Of a DNA stretch of 64,000 nucleotides, positions 45,228-54,785 are shown in pieces. The DNA comes from Chitinophagaceae bacterium (GTDB lineage Bacteria > Bacteroidota > Bacteroidia > Chitinophagales > Chitinophagaceae): NCBI GenBank assembly GCA_023957155.1, contig JAMLHK010000007.1:1-64000 (forward strand), in the 5' to 3' direction. A model generated the notes under the pieces. The model searched no databases. It was not told the origin of the DNA and saw nothing but the letters and a program-made list of their open reading frames with translations. Made by a program: the position numbers and the translations under genes. The first letter of the stretch is position 1; each line of letters starts with the position of its first letter.

Positions 45228-45722
45228 TTATTCGAGCCAGGCGCCCGAAATATGCCCGTTTTCCACCTCTACAAATATATGTTCCTGTAAAGTAGTAGCC
45301 ACGGCGTAACCCACATAATCGGTATGCACCGGGAAGGTTTTATGCGTCCTGTCAACAAGGGCGAGCGTTTGTATCTTTGCAGGATGGTACTGCAAAAAAG
45401 GCTTTAATGCATACAGCATCGTTTTACCACTATTGGCCACATCATCCACTACAACTACCACAGCATGATTAAAATCCTTCTCCCTGCTCAGGATGATCTT
45501 TCCCGGGTGTCTTTTATCATCTACAGTAATACCCATTACTTCAATCTGCCCCTTAAATACCCCGGTCAGCAATAGTTGTAATTTTTGTGCTATTACCAAC
45601 CCGTTTTCCATAATTCCGGCTAATATGATCTGGCTTTCACCGGTATTGCGTTCCGCTATTTCAAATGCCAGCCGGATCAGTATCTTATCAATTTTTTCTT
45701 TAACGAGAATGTAATTCTTCAT
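45228..45722 (-). CDS. Phosphoribosyltransferase-domain protein (PyrR/Hpt-like)
   Basis: 164 aa from the ATG at 45722. PRPP-binding signature VVVVVDDVANSGKT (about residues 93-106) is clear, with the flexible-loop and DRTHKTFPVHTDYVG C-terminal block seen in PyrR-type enzymes. Either uracil/hypoxanthine salvage or a PyrR-like regulator is possible; no pyr gene is near. Cytoplasmic. Confidence 0.8.
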   Translation of the reverse strand: MKNYILVKEKIDKILIRLAFEIAERNTGESQIILAGIMENGLVIAQKLQLLLTGVFKGQIEVMGITVDDKRHPGKIILSREKDFNHAVVVVVDDVANSGKTMLYALKPFLQYHPAKIQTLALVDRTHKTFPVHTDYVGYAVATTLQEHIFVEVENGHISGAWLE

Positions 45723-45813
45723 GCTTCTGCATATTAATCGTATCAAAACTAAGTGGTATTAATGAATAAAACAATTCATACGAAACATCTTATCTTAGCG
45801 TTACAACTCTATT

Positions 45814-47136
45814 ATGATGCACATTGCCGCTCAGATCATTTTTATCATTGCCGCAGCTACAGGTATCGGGCTATTTGTAAAGCGAATTGCAGGAATACGA
45901 AAGAATATTCTTATCGGGCATGATGCGGACTACACAGATCAGCCGGCCACCCGCTGGAGAAATGTACTGCTGCTGGCATTCGGGCAAAAAAAGATGTTCA
46001 GGAATCCCTTAGTTGCCATACTGCACTTCCTGGTATATGCCGGCTTTATCATCATCAATATGGAAGTACTGGAAATTATATTAGACGGCATACTGGGAAC
46101 ACACCGGCTGTTTGCACCCGTGCTGGGCAGCTTCTACAGCTTTCTTATTAACGCATTTGAAATACTGGCGGTACTGGTTATTACCTCCTGTGCTATTTTT
46201 CTCATCCGCAGGAACAGCTTAAAGCTAAAACGCTTTATCAGCAAAGATCTAAACGGATGGCCGCGCAGTGATGCGAACTACATATTAATTACGGAAATTG
46301 TGCTGATGCTGCTTTTTTTAACCATGAACAGCACCGACCTGGTATTGCAAAGTAAGGGCGTGGCTCCTTATGCGGAGAACCCCACTAACCGGTTCCTGAT
46401 ATCAGGCTTGCTCACTCCGTTATACGGCTCTTTGAATGAAACTACACTGGTGGCTTTAGAGAGAAGCTGCTGGTGGCTTCATATACTGGGTATCCTTGCA
46501 TTTATGAACTACCTTCCTTATTCCAAGCATCTGCATATCCTGCTCGCCTTCCCCAATGCCTACTATGCCCGGCTGAAGCCTAAAGGTGAAATGAATAATA
46601 TGCCTGCGGTGCAAAATGAAGTACTGTATGCCATGCAGCCTGAGCTGGCTCCTGCAGATGCAGCCCCTCCCACCCGGTTTGGCGCTAAGGACGTTTTTGA
46701 TCTCAGCTGGAGAAACCTGTTAGACGCTTATTCCTGTACCGAATGCGGACGATGTTCAGCAGCCTGCCCGGCTACTACAACCGGGAAACTTTTATCTCCC
46801 CGCAAGATCATGATGTCTACCAGAGACCGGGTTGAAGAAGTTGGAAAAAATATTCAATTGAATAAAACATTTAAGGATGACGGCAAAACACTATTGCACA
46901 ACTATATCTCTGTTGAAGAGCTGCGCGCCTGTACAACCTGCAATGCCTGTGTTGAAGAATGCCCGGTAAGTATCAGTCCGCTTGAGATCATCCTGGAGCT
47001 GCGCCGTACACTGATTATGGAAGAAAGTAATGCACCCCAGGAATGGAATGTCATGTTTAGCAATATAGAGAATAATTTTGCCCCCTGGCAATTCAGCCCG
47101 GATGACCGGGATAAATGGGCAACAGAAATAGAGTAA
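45814..47136 (+). CDS. Heterodisulfide-reductase-type Fe-S membrane protein
   Basis: 440 aa. The N-terminal 260 residues have five to six membrane helices (cytochrome-b-like HdrE/DUF3483 type). The C-terminal half carries two 4Fe-4S motifs: CTECGRCSAACPATTTGKLLSP and CTTCNACVEECPVSISPLEI. It most probably passes electrons from a quinone or flavin to a CCG-domain partner. The partner gene lies at 47879-48658, but a YceI gene on the opposite strand separates them. A TATCTTAG box at 45791-45798 is the likely promoter. Confidence 0.85.
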   Translation: MMHIAAQIIFIIAAATGIGLFVKRIAGIRKNILIGHDADYTDQPATRWRNVLLLAFGQKKMFRNPLVAILHFLVYAGFIIINMEVLEIILDGILGTHRLFAPVLGSFYSFLINAFEILAVLVITSCAIFLIRRNSLKLKRFISKDLNGWPRSDANYILITEIVLMLLFLTMNSTDLVLQSKGVAPYAENPTNRFLISGLLTPLYGSLNETTLVALERSCWWLHILGILAFMNYLPYSKHLHILLAFPNAYYARLKPKGEMNNMPAVQNEVLYAMQPELAPADAAPPTRFGAKDVFDLSWRNLLDAYSCTECGRCSAACPATTTGKLLSPRKIMMSTRDRVEEVGKNIQLNKTFKDDGKTLLHNYISVEELRACTTCNACVEECPVSISPLEIILELRRTLIMEESNAPQEWNVMFSNIENNFAPWQFSPDDRDKWATEIE

Positions 47137-47153
47137 CGATGATCCGGGCCTGT

Positions 47154-47708
47154 TTAATTGCTCCTTTTAGCCATCACTTTAAGCTCCACTGTAACCTGAT
47201 CACTCATGGTCAAGCTGTTTCCTCCTACATGATAATCCCTGCGGTCTAATGTAAACTTACCTTCAAAGAGCAGGTTATCCTGCTGTGGGGTCATCTTAAA
47301 AGGAAAGGAAATTTCTCTGGTAACATCCTTAATCGTAAGCTTCCCGAAAACATAAAGGAACTCCTCACTGGTACTCCTGGTGATCCTGGAAGATACAAAC
47401 CGGATATAGGGATATTTATCGGCATCTAAATAATCTGCTGAACGCAAATGATTGTCCCGCTGGTTAATTCCGGTATTAATCGTTTTAACATCTACCGCTA
47501 CATCAAAATGAGAAATGCTGAGACTGTCGGAAAAGAAAACCATTTCTCCCTCCAATCCCTTCATACTCCCACTTACATTTACGCCAAAATTCCTGATCTT
47601 AAATCCAATGTCCGATCCCTCATCTATGGGTGTATAATGCTGTCCGAAACCTATATTTGCTATAAGCAGTACAACAAAAAGAAAAGCCATCCGGTTCATA
47701 TACAGCAA
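47154..47708 (-). CDS. YceI-family periplasmic protein
   Basis: 184 aa with a signal peptide (ends NIGFGQ). The YceI lipocalin-like barrel is clear: DIGFKIRNFGVNVSGSMKGLEGEMVF, DVAVDVKTINTGINQRDNHLRSADYLDADKYPYIRFVS, and a last strand VTVELKVMAK. It probably binds a long isoprenoid or fatty acid in the periplasm. It is convergent with the upstream Fe-S gene, whose stop is 17 bp away. Confidence 0.87.
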   Translation of the reverse strand: MLYMNRMAFLFVVLLIANIGFGQHYTPIDEGSDIGFKIRNFGVNVSGSMKGLEGEMVFFSDSLSISHFDVAVDVKTINTGINQRDNHLRSADYLDADKYPYIRFVSSRITRSTSEEFLYVFGKLTIKDVTREISFPFKMTPQQDNLLFEGKFTLDRRDYHVGGNSLTMSDQVTVELKVMAKRSN

Positions 47709-47878
47709 TAATGGGTTATTGAGAATCGTTCAAAGGTATTACCTGATTTGTTAATGTTTTACTTATATTGGAAGTCAATAAAATCCATACTTTTTATAAG
47801 ATTCCTTTCCTCTTTTATCCTGCTTTTAACCGAATGATTAATTTCGTTTAGCTTTGAAACTCTAAAATTAAAACCAGC

Positions 47879-48658
47879 ATGAAAATTCCATTGATGTCAG
47901 AATTACACGCCAACCAGGAAAGTCCGGATATTTTATTCTGGGTAGGCTGTGCAGGTAGTTTTGATCAACGGGCACAAAAAATTACCAGGGCTTTTATAAG
48001 CATTCTGAATAAGGTACAGATAAAATATGCCATTCTTGGAAAAGAAGAAGCCTGTACAGGTGATCCGGCCAGAAGAGCAGGAAATGAATTCCTGTTCCAA
48101 ATGATGGCTTACCAGAATATCCAGACACTGAATAATTACGGTATCAAGAAAATTGTTACCGCCTGCCCGCATTGCTTTAATGTTATGAAAAATGAATACC
48201 CTGAGCTTGGCGGGAACTATGAAGTAATACACCACACGGTATTCCTGCAACAACTCATTGATGAAGGGAAGATAAAAATGAAAGAAGAAGGAGGCTTCAA
48301 GGGGAAACGCATTACGTATCATGACAGCTGTTACCTGGGCAGAGCCAACAATATTTACGAAGCTCCACGTAAAGTGCTGGAAGCGCTGGATGCCGAACTG
48401 GTAGAAATGAAACACTGCCGCAGCAAAGGAATGTGTTGTGGTGCCGGTGGGGCCCAGATGTGGAAAGAAGAGGAAAAAGGCAATATAAGGATCAACCAGA
48501 AAAGAACAGAAGACGCTATAGCAACAGGAGCCGGCATTATTGCTGCCGCCTGTCCTTACTGCAACACCATGTTAACCGATGGCTTAAAAAATAATGAAAA
48601 AGAGCCGGAAGCAGAAGTGCTGGATATCGCGGAATTAGTTAATGCATCAATGGAATAA
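47879..48658 (+). CDS. HdrB-like (CCG-domain) Fe-S protein
   Basis: 259 aa with two cysteine-rich CCG domains: ILFWVGCAGSFDQ...CPHCFNV and TYHDSCYLGRANN...CCGAGGAQMW, then ACPYCNTMLTDGL. This is the HdrB/GlpC/LutA-type subunit that holds a special 4Fe-4S pair and reduces thiol or disulfide-like substrates. It is the likely partner of the membrane Fe-S protein at 45814-47136, and it is translated with the Nudix gene (2-bp gap). Cytoplasmic face of the membrane. Confidence 0.87.
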   Translation: MKIPLMSELHANQESPDILFWVGCAGSFDQRAQKITRAFISILNKVQIKYAILGKEEACTGDPARRAGNEFLFQMMAYQNIQTLNNYGIKKIVTACPHCFNVMKNEYPELGGNYEVIHHTVFLQQLIDEGKIKMKEEGGFKGKRITYHDSCYLGRANNIYEAPRKVLEALDAELVEMKHCRSKGMCCGAGGAQMWKEEEKGNIRINQKRTEDAIATGAGIIAAACPYCNTMLTDGLKNNEKEPEAEVLDIAELVNASME

Positions 48659-48660
48659 GT

Positions 48661-49218
48661 ATGAAAGACCTGAAATGGAATACCTTATCTTCCGAATATC
48701 TTTATAAAGCCACCTGGTTTACTATCCGTAAAGACCGGTGTGAAACACCGGAGCATAAAATCGTTGATCCGTATTATGTTTATGAATTTCCAACCTGGGT
48801 AACAGCCGTGGCAATAACGGAAGACCAGCAGGTAGTGATGGTGCGGCAGTACCGGCATGCCCTGGGAGAAACCCTCATGGAAATTCCGGGGGGCTGTGTT
48901 GATGACACCGACCCTTCTTTACAGGCAGCTATCGAACGGGAATTACAGGAAGAAACCGGATATACTTTTTCGAATTACGAATACCTGGGAAAAATTTCTC
49001 CCAATCCGTCTACCAACGACAATCTGATGCACATGTTTCTTGCACATGGAGGAAAGAAGACCCATGAACAGCAATTAGACCACAACGAAGAGATAGAAGT
49101 GTACCTGTTCAGTATAGAAGAGGTAGTACAAATGCTGAAGAACAACAATATTTTACAGGCACTTCATGCCACCTGCCTTTTTTATGCCCTGAATAAACTG
49201 GGATACATGAGCTATTAA
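48661..49218 (+). CDS. Nudix hydrolase (ADP-ribose/NDP-sugar pyrophosphatase type)
   Basis: 185 aa. The Nudix box is complete: GGCVDDTDPSLQAAIERELQEETGY (G-x5-E-x7-REUxEExGU with a shifted first Glu, about residues 79-103). Preceding MVRQYRHALGETLMEIPGG is typical of ADP-ribose pyrophosphatases. Cytoplasmic; likely removes ADP-ribose or a nucleotide sugar. It follows the HdrB-like gene by two bases. Confidence 0.87.
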   Translation: MKDLKWNTLSSEYLYKATWFTIRKDRCETPEHKIVDPYYVYEFPTWVTAVAITEDQQVVMVRQYRHALGETLMEIPGGCVDDTDPSLQAAIERELQEETGYTFSNYEYLGKISPNPSTNDNLMHMFLAHGGKKTHEQQLDHNEEIEVYLFSIEEVVQMLKNNNILQALHATCLFYALNKLGYMSY

Positions 49219-49301
49219 ATCACACGCGCCCGCTTCCTTTTGATATCTTATTCTCCTTATAAAACTGCGGGAGATATACGGACCCGGCCACAGAACAGAT
49301 T

Positions 49302-49967
49302 CTATTTCGCTGACTTCTTATCGGTAAGATCATAAATTTCCTGGATACCCCGCAGTATTTTTTCAAAATCCAGGTCTAAGTCCTTAAGTAACCCGGTTTT
49401 CATATCAAAAACCCATCCATGAACTATAGGGTATCCCGTTCTTTCAAATTCCTGCTGCACACTGGCTAACTTAATTACATTGATACATTGCTCCTGCACA
49501 TTCAGCTCAACCAGCCTGTCGTACCGCTTCATTTCATCCGTTATCGCGTTCAATTCGTCTTTGTGAAAACGATAAACATCACGGATATTTCTTAACCACC
49601 CATTCAATATACCCAGATCTTTAGGTTGCATAGCCGCTCTTACACCACCACAGCCATAATGTCCGCAGACAATTATATGCTTTACATTCAACTGCCGCAC
49701 GCCATAGTTAATAACCGACATCACATTTAAGTCGGTAGCACATACTAAATTAGCTATATTCCGGTGTACAAACAGCTCACCGGGATCAAGCCCCATAATT
49801 TCATTAGCCGGCACACGACTGTCGCTGCAACCGATATACAAATAATCGGGATTCTGATCAGCGGATAATTTGGTAAAAAAGTCGGAATCCCCCCCTGTTT
49901 TAGAAGCTACCCAGTCCCTGTTATTTTCAAAAATCTGCTTATATGTAGTCATTTTAAAAACTTTCAT
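49302..49967 (-). CDS. Beta-class carbonic anhydrase
   Basis: 221 aa. Zinc ligands and catalytic dyad are all visible: C47 and D49-R51 in CSDSRVPANEI, H103 and C106 in HYGCGGVRAAM. It interconverts CO2 and bicarbonate in the cytoplasm. An alternative start five codons on (MTTYKQIFENN) is closer to family N termini. Confidence 0.92.
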   Translation of the reverse strand: MKVFKMTTYKQIFENNRDWVASKTGGDSDFFTKLSADQNPDYLYIGCSDSRVPANEIMGLDPGELFVHRNIANLVCATDLNVMSVINYGVRQLNVKHIIVCGHYGCGGVRAAMQPKDLGILNGWLRNIRDVYRFHKDELNAITDEMKRYDRLVELNVQEQCINVIKLASVQQEFERTGYPIVHGWVFDMKTGLLKDLDLDFEKILRGIQEIYDLTDKKSAK

Positions 49968-50001
49968 TAAATTTTACCCGGTGCAAAATACCTGCCCCTG
50001 C

Positions 50002-50724
50002 TTACTGAAGATTATGGAACACCTTCTGCACATCTTCATCCTGCTCCAGGCGGTCAACCAACTTCAGCACATCCTGGGCCTGGTCTTCCGGCAACTCCAC
50101 AGTCGTTGAAGGAATCCATTCAACCTCTGCGCTAACCGGTGTAATATGCTTTTCTTCCAGCGCTTTCTGCATATTGCCAAAATCAGTAAAACCGGTACGC
50201 AGCACCAGTATATCCTCCCCATTTTCCCCGGTACCTTCTCCCAGCTCTTCCAGTCCATAATCAATCAACTCCAGTTCCAGCTCGTCTGCATTCAATCCTT
50301 CCGGTCTGAGCTTAAATACACCCATTTTTTTAAACTGGAAAGCCACACTTCCGCTATTACCCAGGGTGCCATTGCCTTTATTGAAATGTGATTTTATATT
50401 GGCTACGGTACGCACATGATTATCGGTTGCCGTTTCCACCAGGATCGCCACACCATGAGGACCATAACCCTCGTATAAGATCTCCTCAAAGTTGTCCATT
50501 TCCTTACCCTGGGCCCTCTTAATGGCAGCTTCTACCCTGTCTTTGGGCATGTTAACGCTCTTCGCATTTTGCATACAACGGCGCAAAGCAGGATTAGACG
50601 CCGGATCAGGGCCTCCCGCCTTAACCGCTATGGCAATTTCTTTTCCGATGCGGCTAAACTGTTTAGCCATACGATCCCAACGGGCAAACATAGTGGATTT
50701 ACGTACTTCAAATATTCTTCCCAT
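50002..50724 (-). CDS. yebC: YebC/PmpR-family transcriptional or translational regulator
   Basis: 240 aa, standard length. The family opening [50 protein letters not shown] and the C-terminal [29 protein letters not shown] are all present. In recent work on this family it helps ribosomes pass proline-rich stretches as well as acting on DNA; which applies here is unknown. Cytoplasmic. Confidence 0.93.
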   Translation of the reverse strand: MGRIFEVRKSTMFARWDRMAKQFSRIGKEIAIAVKAGGPDPASNPALRRCMQNAKSVNMPKDRVEAAIKRAQGKEMDNFEEILYEGYGPHGVAILVETATDNHVRTVANIKSHFNKGNGTLGNSGSVAFQFKKMGVFKLRPEGLNADELELELIDYGLEELGEGTGENGEDILVLRTGFTDFGNMQKALEEKHITPVSAEVEWIPSTTVELPEDQAQDVLKLVDRLEQDEDVQKVFHNLQ

Positions 50725-51000
50725 TGATTATAACTGGTTGGTTTTAATATATTTTACAGTTGTTCTGTCTTAACCCGGTCCGGCACAACAATACCGATAC
50801 ACCGCCCGGCTTCATATCTTCTATATCGAAAGTATTTGTAAAAAGGTAGTACCGGATATTGCGCTGCAAATGTAAGGTAATGGACGGAAAAATATGATTG
50901 GTCATCTTCATTCACCTCATATAAAAAATATATTCCCCCCGAAAAAAGCAACAGGAATAAGCAATTTTCCGGTTTTTAAAATAAAATCTGCGATTCATAT
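50725..51000. other. Intergenic region between yebC and the DUF721 gene
   Basis: Divergent gap of about 280 bp. It should hold both promoters. A 65-codon minus-strand frame (50754-50951) shows no motif and is ignored. Confidence 0.4.
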
Positions 51001-51008
51001 TATCTTAG
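51001..51008 (+). promoter_or_regulatory. -7 box (TATCTTAG) abutting the DUF721 start
   Basis: One mismatch from TAnnTTTG. It ends only 4 bases before the ATG at 51013, so a transcript from it would have almost no leader. Confidence 0.4.
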
Positions 51009-51012
51009 CGCC

Positions 51013-51294
51013 ATGAGTGAACTTTCCATAGGAGATGCGCTAAAATTATTTCTTCGGAGAAGCAGGCTGAGAGGTAACATACAAGCCATGCAGATTACCG
51101 ATATATGGGAACAACTGATGGGAAAAACCATTGCACGGTATACCGATAAAATTGAGATCATCAATCATACCCTGTTTATTGCTACATCGGTGGCGCCGCT
51201 TAAAAATGAATTATTTTTCCAGAAAGAAAAGATCATTCAACGGGTGAATGAAGCCCTGGGAGAACACCTTATCACAGAAGTTGTTATCCGATAA
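51013..51294 (+). CDS. DUF721 (DciA-like) small protein
   Basis: 93 aa. LFLRRSRLRGNIQAMQITDIWEQLMGKTIARYTD and the second half TLFIATSVAPLKNELFFQKEKIIQRVNEALGEHLI match the DUF721/DciA N-terminal domain, linked to loading of the replicative helicase in many bacteria. It lacks any extension. Role here by family only. Confidence 0.85.
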   Translation: MSELSIGDALKLFLRRSRLRGNIQAMQITDIWEQLMGKTIARYTDKIEIINHTLFIATSVAPLKNELFFQKEKIIQRVNEALGEHLITEVVIR

Positions 51295-51365
51295 CCCGGT
51301 ACACCCCAAAAAACAATCCGGAACCTACCAGGAAAAGACATAAGAGGAAATGGTGTGCAAAACCA

Positions 51366-51800
51366 TTAAGCCGAATGAATATAACTATGCAGCTGATCAA
51401 TGGTTTCCTGCTGTTCTAATATGGTTTCTTTTACCACATCCAGGACAGAAATCACTCCATAAAATTCGCCGCCTTTAAAAACCGGCAGATAGCGGATATT
51501 ATGAGCAGTCATTAAACTCATACATTCATCAAGTGTCTGCTCCGGGATAACCCGGGGTAAATGTTGCAGCATAATTTCATGAACGGGGGTATCGCCGGAA
51601 GACTTTCCGAGCAATATCACCTTACGGGCATAATCCCTTTCCGTAACCAGGCCGAGATATTTCCCGTCATTATCTACCACGATTACGGATCCGATATTCT
51701 TATCCGACATAATCTTCAATGCCTCCAATACAGAAATATCGGGATTAACGGCAATGTTGAAGTGGCCTTTACGCCTGAATATATGTTCTACACTTCTCAT
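51366..51800 (-). CDS. CBS-pair domain protein
   Basis: 144 aa from the ATG at 51800; the longer frame to 51902 begins in unlikely sequence. Two CBS motifs are visible: VNPDISVLEALKIMSDKNIGSVIVVDNDGKYLGLVTERDYA (about 15-60) and LPRVIPEQTLDECMSLMTAHNIRYLPVFKGGEFYGVISVLDVV (about 80-125). Binds adenine nucleotides in typical members. A stand-alone CBS pair, probably a regulator of an unknown partner. Confidence 0.85.
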   Translation of the reverse strand: MRSVEHIFRRKGHFNIAVNPDISVLEALKIMSDKNIGSVIVVDNDGKYLGLVTERDYARKVILLGKSSGDTPVHEIMLQHLPRVIPEQTLDECMSLMTAHNIRYLPVFKGGEFYGVISVLDVVKETILEQQETIDQLHSYIHSA

Positions 51801-52086
51801 CCTGCTGTATTTTGAGTTAAAAAATATACGCTCCTTATCATAGATCAATTTCCTGTTCAAAAGATACAACAAACATTTGATATATGATAATTTACAGTGC
51901 ATTATAATGCGGATCCGGTCTCCTGTGCCTTTCCACCGGTTGTCTGGTTTATTTCTCTTTCTTTCCCCCTTGTTTTTTGAACATTATCAAAAAGAACATT
52001 GAGATACAATAACTTCTGTTGTTATCAGTTAATGTAGATAATAGCTTTAGAAAAACAAAGTTGTAATCCAATACCTGTTGACAGTA

Positions 52087-53742
52087 ATGAAAAACCTTTT
52101 GCTTTTAGCTATATGGGTTTTTTGTGCCCGGATCGCCTTTGCCGGCATCCCTCCGCAAAAAATCAGAAATGTATATGACTTTTCAGTTTTCAGCACGCAG
52201 GAGAAGCGCAGTAGCCTTACCGGTTACTCCCTGTCACAGCATACCTTATGGGCACCCATAGGAAATAATATCATTAGCGGCGGGCAGTCTATATGCCGGA
52301 ATACCGAACCTGCTGCTTTAACCGGAACAGTACCCACAGGAGGAAATGGCAGCTTCACCTTTCAATGGCAGGTCAGCCATACTTCTGCCAGCGCCGGATT
52401 CAGCAATATTACCGATGCTACCAGCCAGGGATATGCGCCCGGAACCTTAAGCCAGACTTCATGGTACAGGAGAATTGCCACTTCAGGAACGGAAACGAAT
52501 ACTTCAGATGCGGTAAAAATCACCGTTGACCCGATGCCGGAGGTAACCATCAGCTACGACCAGACGCCCTATTGCGGAACAGGTACCGCCACGGTAACCT
52601 TAACCGGGTTGAACGGGGGTACATTCAGTTCTTCTTCCGGACTGGCAATTAACGCCTCCACGGGGGCCGTAAATCTCTCTGCCAGCACTCCCGGATCTTA
52701 TACTGTTAACTATACATTCAGCAGTGGCGCATGCACCAGTACGGTTACTGCTAATATTGATGTTGGCGACCCGACACTTGTAATAACAAACCCTTTACCG
52801 GTATGCGGCTCACCTACCGCTGACCTAACAGACTCCGCCATAACAGCAGGCAGCACAACCGGACTCACCTTCCACTATTTTTCAGATAAAGCCGGCACTA
52901 TACCCGTCAGCGAACCGGAAAAAATTTCGGTAAGCGATACTTTTTATATCCGGGGCATAAGCACAGGCGGTTGCTCAACCGCCCTTACACCTGTAGTGGT
53001 TGTGCTTGATGATCAGCCTGTGATAACAACTCCGGGCACAATTGTAGCGTGTAAAGGTCGTCCCGTTACACTGAAAGCCAGTTCCCCCGGAAATAAGATC
53101 CTATGGCAAAATGGAGGCACCGGCGATAGTATCGTTGTTCATCCTGCCGGGAATAGTGTGTATAAGGCCATCGCCATAAATGATGCCGGGTGTACCGACA
53201 CCGCCATCGTTACGGTACAGATCCAGGATTTTTCCGTATCGCTGAAAGCCAACCCTAACCCCATGCTGGTGGGCGCGCCGGTTACACTTACCACATCTGC
53301 CAACTCGGCTTATGAAGTTATCGGCTGGAAGCCGGATAAGTATTTCAGCAATCAAACAGCCAATATACAGTCCTTTATCATCAATGATACCACCAGCACC
53401 TACTATGTCATAGCCCGGTCTGCTAACGGATGTATAGATACAGCCAGTGTAAAAACAGAAGTGGACAATAAAGACTTTTTTATACCGAATGCATTTACCC
53501 CCAACAACGATGGGAGAAATGACCAGTTCAAGGTATATGGTTCATCGGTGACGGCAGCCGAAATCAAAATATTCAACCAATGGGGAGCCATGATATTTGA
53601 GACGAAAGATAATGAGAAAGGATGGGACGGAACGTATAAAAACATGCCGCAGCCTATAGGCCTGTATATATATGTGATTAAAGTCCGGCTATCCAATGAC
53701 GACAGTTTTATTAAAAAAGGAACCGTAAGGCTAATACGATAA
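52087..53742 (+). CDS. Secreted adhesin-like protein with T9SS type B C-terminal domain
   Basis: 551 aa from the ATG at 52087. Signal peptide (ends RIAFA). The middle is Ig/PKD-like beta repeats with Thr/Ser-rich strands (CTSTVTANIDVGDP, SVYKAIAINDAGCTDTAIVTVQ). The last 90 residues (FFIPNAFTPNNDGRNDQFKVYG to KKGTVRLIR) are the gliding-motility-associated type B sorting domain, with KIFNQWGAMIFET and GWDGTYKN. It is carried across the outer membrane by T9SS and probably stays on the surface. The next two genes encode its PorP/SprF-like and PorE-like partners. Confidence 0.88.
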   Translation: MKNLLLLAIWVFCARIAFAGIPPQKIRNVYDFSVFSTQEKRSSLTGYSLSQHTLWAPIGNNIISGGQSICRNTEPAALTGTVPTGGNGSFTFQWQVSHTSASAGFSNITDATSQGYAPGTLSQTSWYRRIATSGTETNTSDAVKITVDPMPEVTISYDQTPYCGTGTATVTLTGLNGGTFSSSSGLAINASTGAVNLSASTPGSYTVNYTFSSGACTSTVTANIDVGDPTLVITNPLPVCGSPTADLTDSAITAGSTTGLTFHYFSDKAGTIPVSEPEKISVSDTFYIRGISTGGCSTALTPVVVVLDDQPVITTPGTIVACKGRPVTLKASSPGNKILWQNGGTGDSIVVHPAGNSVYKAIAINDAGCTDTAIVTVQIQDFSVSLKANPNPMLVGAPVTLTTSANSAYEVIGWKPDKYFSNQTANIQSFIINDTTSTYYVIARSANGCIDTASVKTEVDNKDFFIPNAFTPNNDGRNDQFKVYGSSVTAAEIKIFNQWGAMIFETKDNEKGWDGTYKNMPQPIGLYIYVIKVRLSNDDSFIKKGTVRLIR

Positions 53743-53772
53743 AAGACACTATGGAGTATTAAATTTTTTGAA

Positions 53773-54771
53773 ATGAAGAAAAACATTTTCCAGATACTGA
53801 TGGTAACCATAATGGGTGCCTGCGGCTTATCCACAACAGGGTACACACAGTCAGACCCTCATTTCTCCCAATATTTCATCCAGCCCATGTTATTAAACCC
53901 CGCCCTTACCGGTGCTATCGAAGGCGATTACAGGGTGTCGGCGGTATGGAGAAGCCAGTATGGTAATACCTTTTCTACCAAAGGGCTTTCAATGGAAATG
54001 CCCACCAGTAAAAATATAAACCTGGGTGTTAACCTGCTGAACCAGTCTTCATCCGATCAGGCGTATAACTATACCAATGCCCACCTGAGCATTGCTTATA
54101 CCGGTGTAAGATTTAAAGATCATTATATCACCATGGCCATGCAGGCAGGCGTTTTGAACAGGAGTTTCAACGTAAATAAGCTTCAGTTTGGAGAACAGTG
54201 GGTGGCGGGTATCGGGTACGACCCTTCGGCACATACCTCAGAAGTGTTTTATAAGCCCAATATGGTTTCATTCGATGCGGGTGCCGGGCTGATTTACTAT
54301 GATGCAACGGCAGACAGAAAGATCAACCTGTTCGGCGGGCTTTCTGCATTTCATATCACACGTCCGCCGGATCCGTTCATAACAGGAGGCGATAAGCAAA
54401 CCATGCCTATACGTTACAGCGTACACGCCGGCGCAAGAATTATTGTATCCGACCTGTTGAATATTGTACCGAATGTATTGTATATGCAACAGGGACAAAC
54501 AGCAGAAAAGATGGCGGGCGCTTATGTACAGGTAAACGCCAGCGAGCAGGTTGACGTGATGTTTGGCGCTAACCTGCGTCTCGGTGACGCAATATCTCCC
54601 TTTGCCGGCTTTTATTACAAAGGCGTTACTATAGGAATGAGCTACGACACAAATGTGTCTACGAAAAACACAATGGAGATCAACCGCAATAGTGTAGAAG
54701 TATCGCTGTCCTATACCTGGTGGCGGAAGAACAGCATGAAAACAAAACCTTTTTATTGTCCCCGTTTTTAA
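53773..54771 (+). CDS. PorP/SprF-family type IX secretion membrane protein
   Basis: 332 aa. A signal peptide is followed by the family opening DPHFSQYFIQPMLLNPALTGAIEGDYRVSAVWRSQYG. The body is a predicted 14-stranded FadL-like barrel, with a C-terminal YDTNVSTKNTMEINRNSVEVSLSYTW. SprF-type proteins are needed for secretion or anchoring of one type B substrate, here most likely the preceding gene product (30-bp gap). Confidence 0.9.
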   Translation: MKKNIFQILMVTIMGACGLSTTGYTQSDPHFSQYFIQPMLLNPALTGAIEGDYRVSAVWRSQYGNTFSTKGLSMEMPTSKNINLGVNLLNQSSSDQAYNYTNAHLSIAYTGVRFKDHYITMAMQAGVLNRSFNVNKLQFGEQWVAGIGYDPSAHTSEVFYKPNMVSFDAGAGLIYYDATADRKINLFGGLSAFHITRPPDPFITGGDKQTMPIRYSVHAGARIIVSDLLNIVPNVLYMQQGQTAEKMAGAYVQVNASEQVDVMFGANLRLGDAISPFAGFYYKGVTIGMSYDTNVSTKNTMEINRNSVEVSLSYTWWRKNSMKTKPFYCPRF

Positions 54772-54785
54772 ATGGCGACACGTAA

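Noticed and set aside
50754-50951. 65-codon minus-strand frame upstream of yebC
   Set aside because: No family resemblance and it occupies the expected promoter region.
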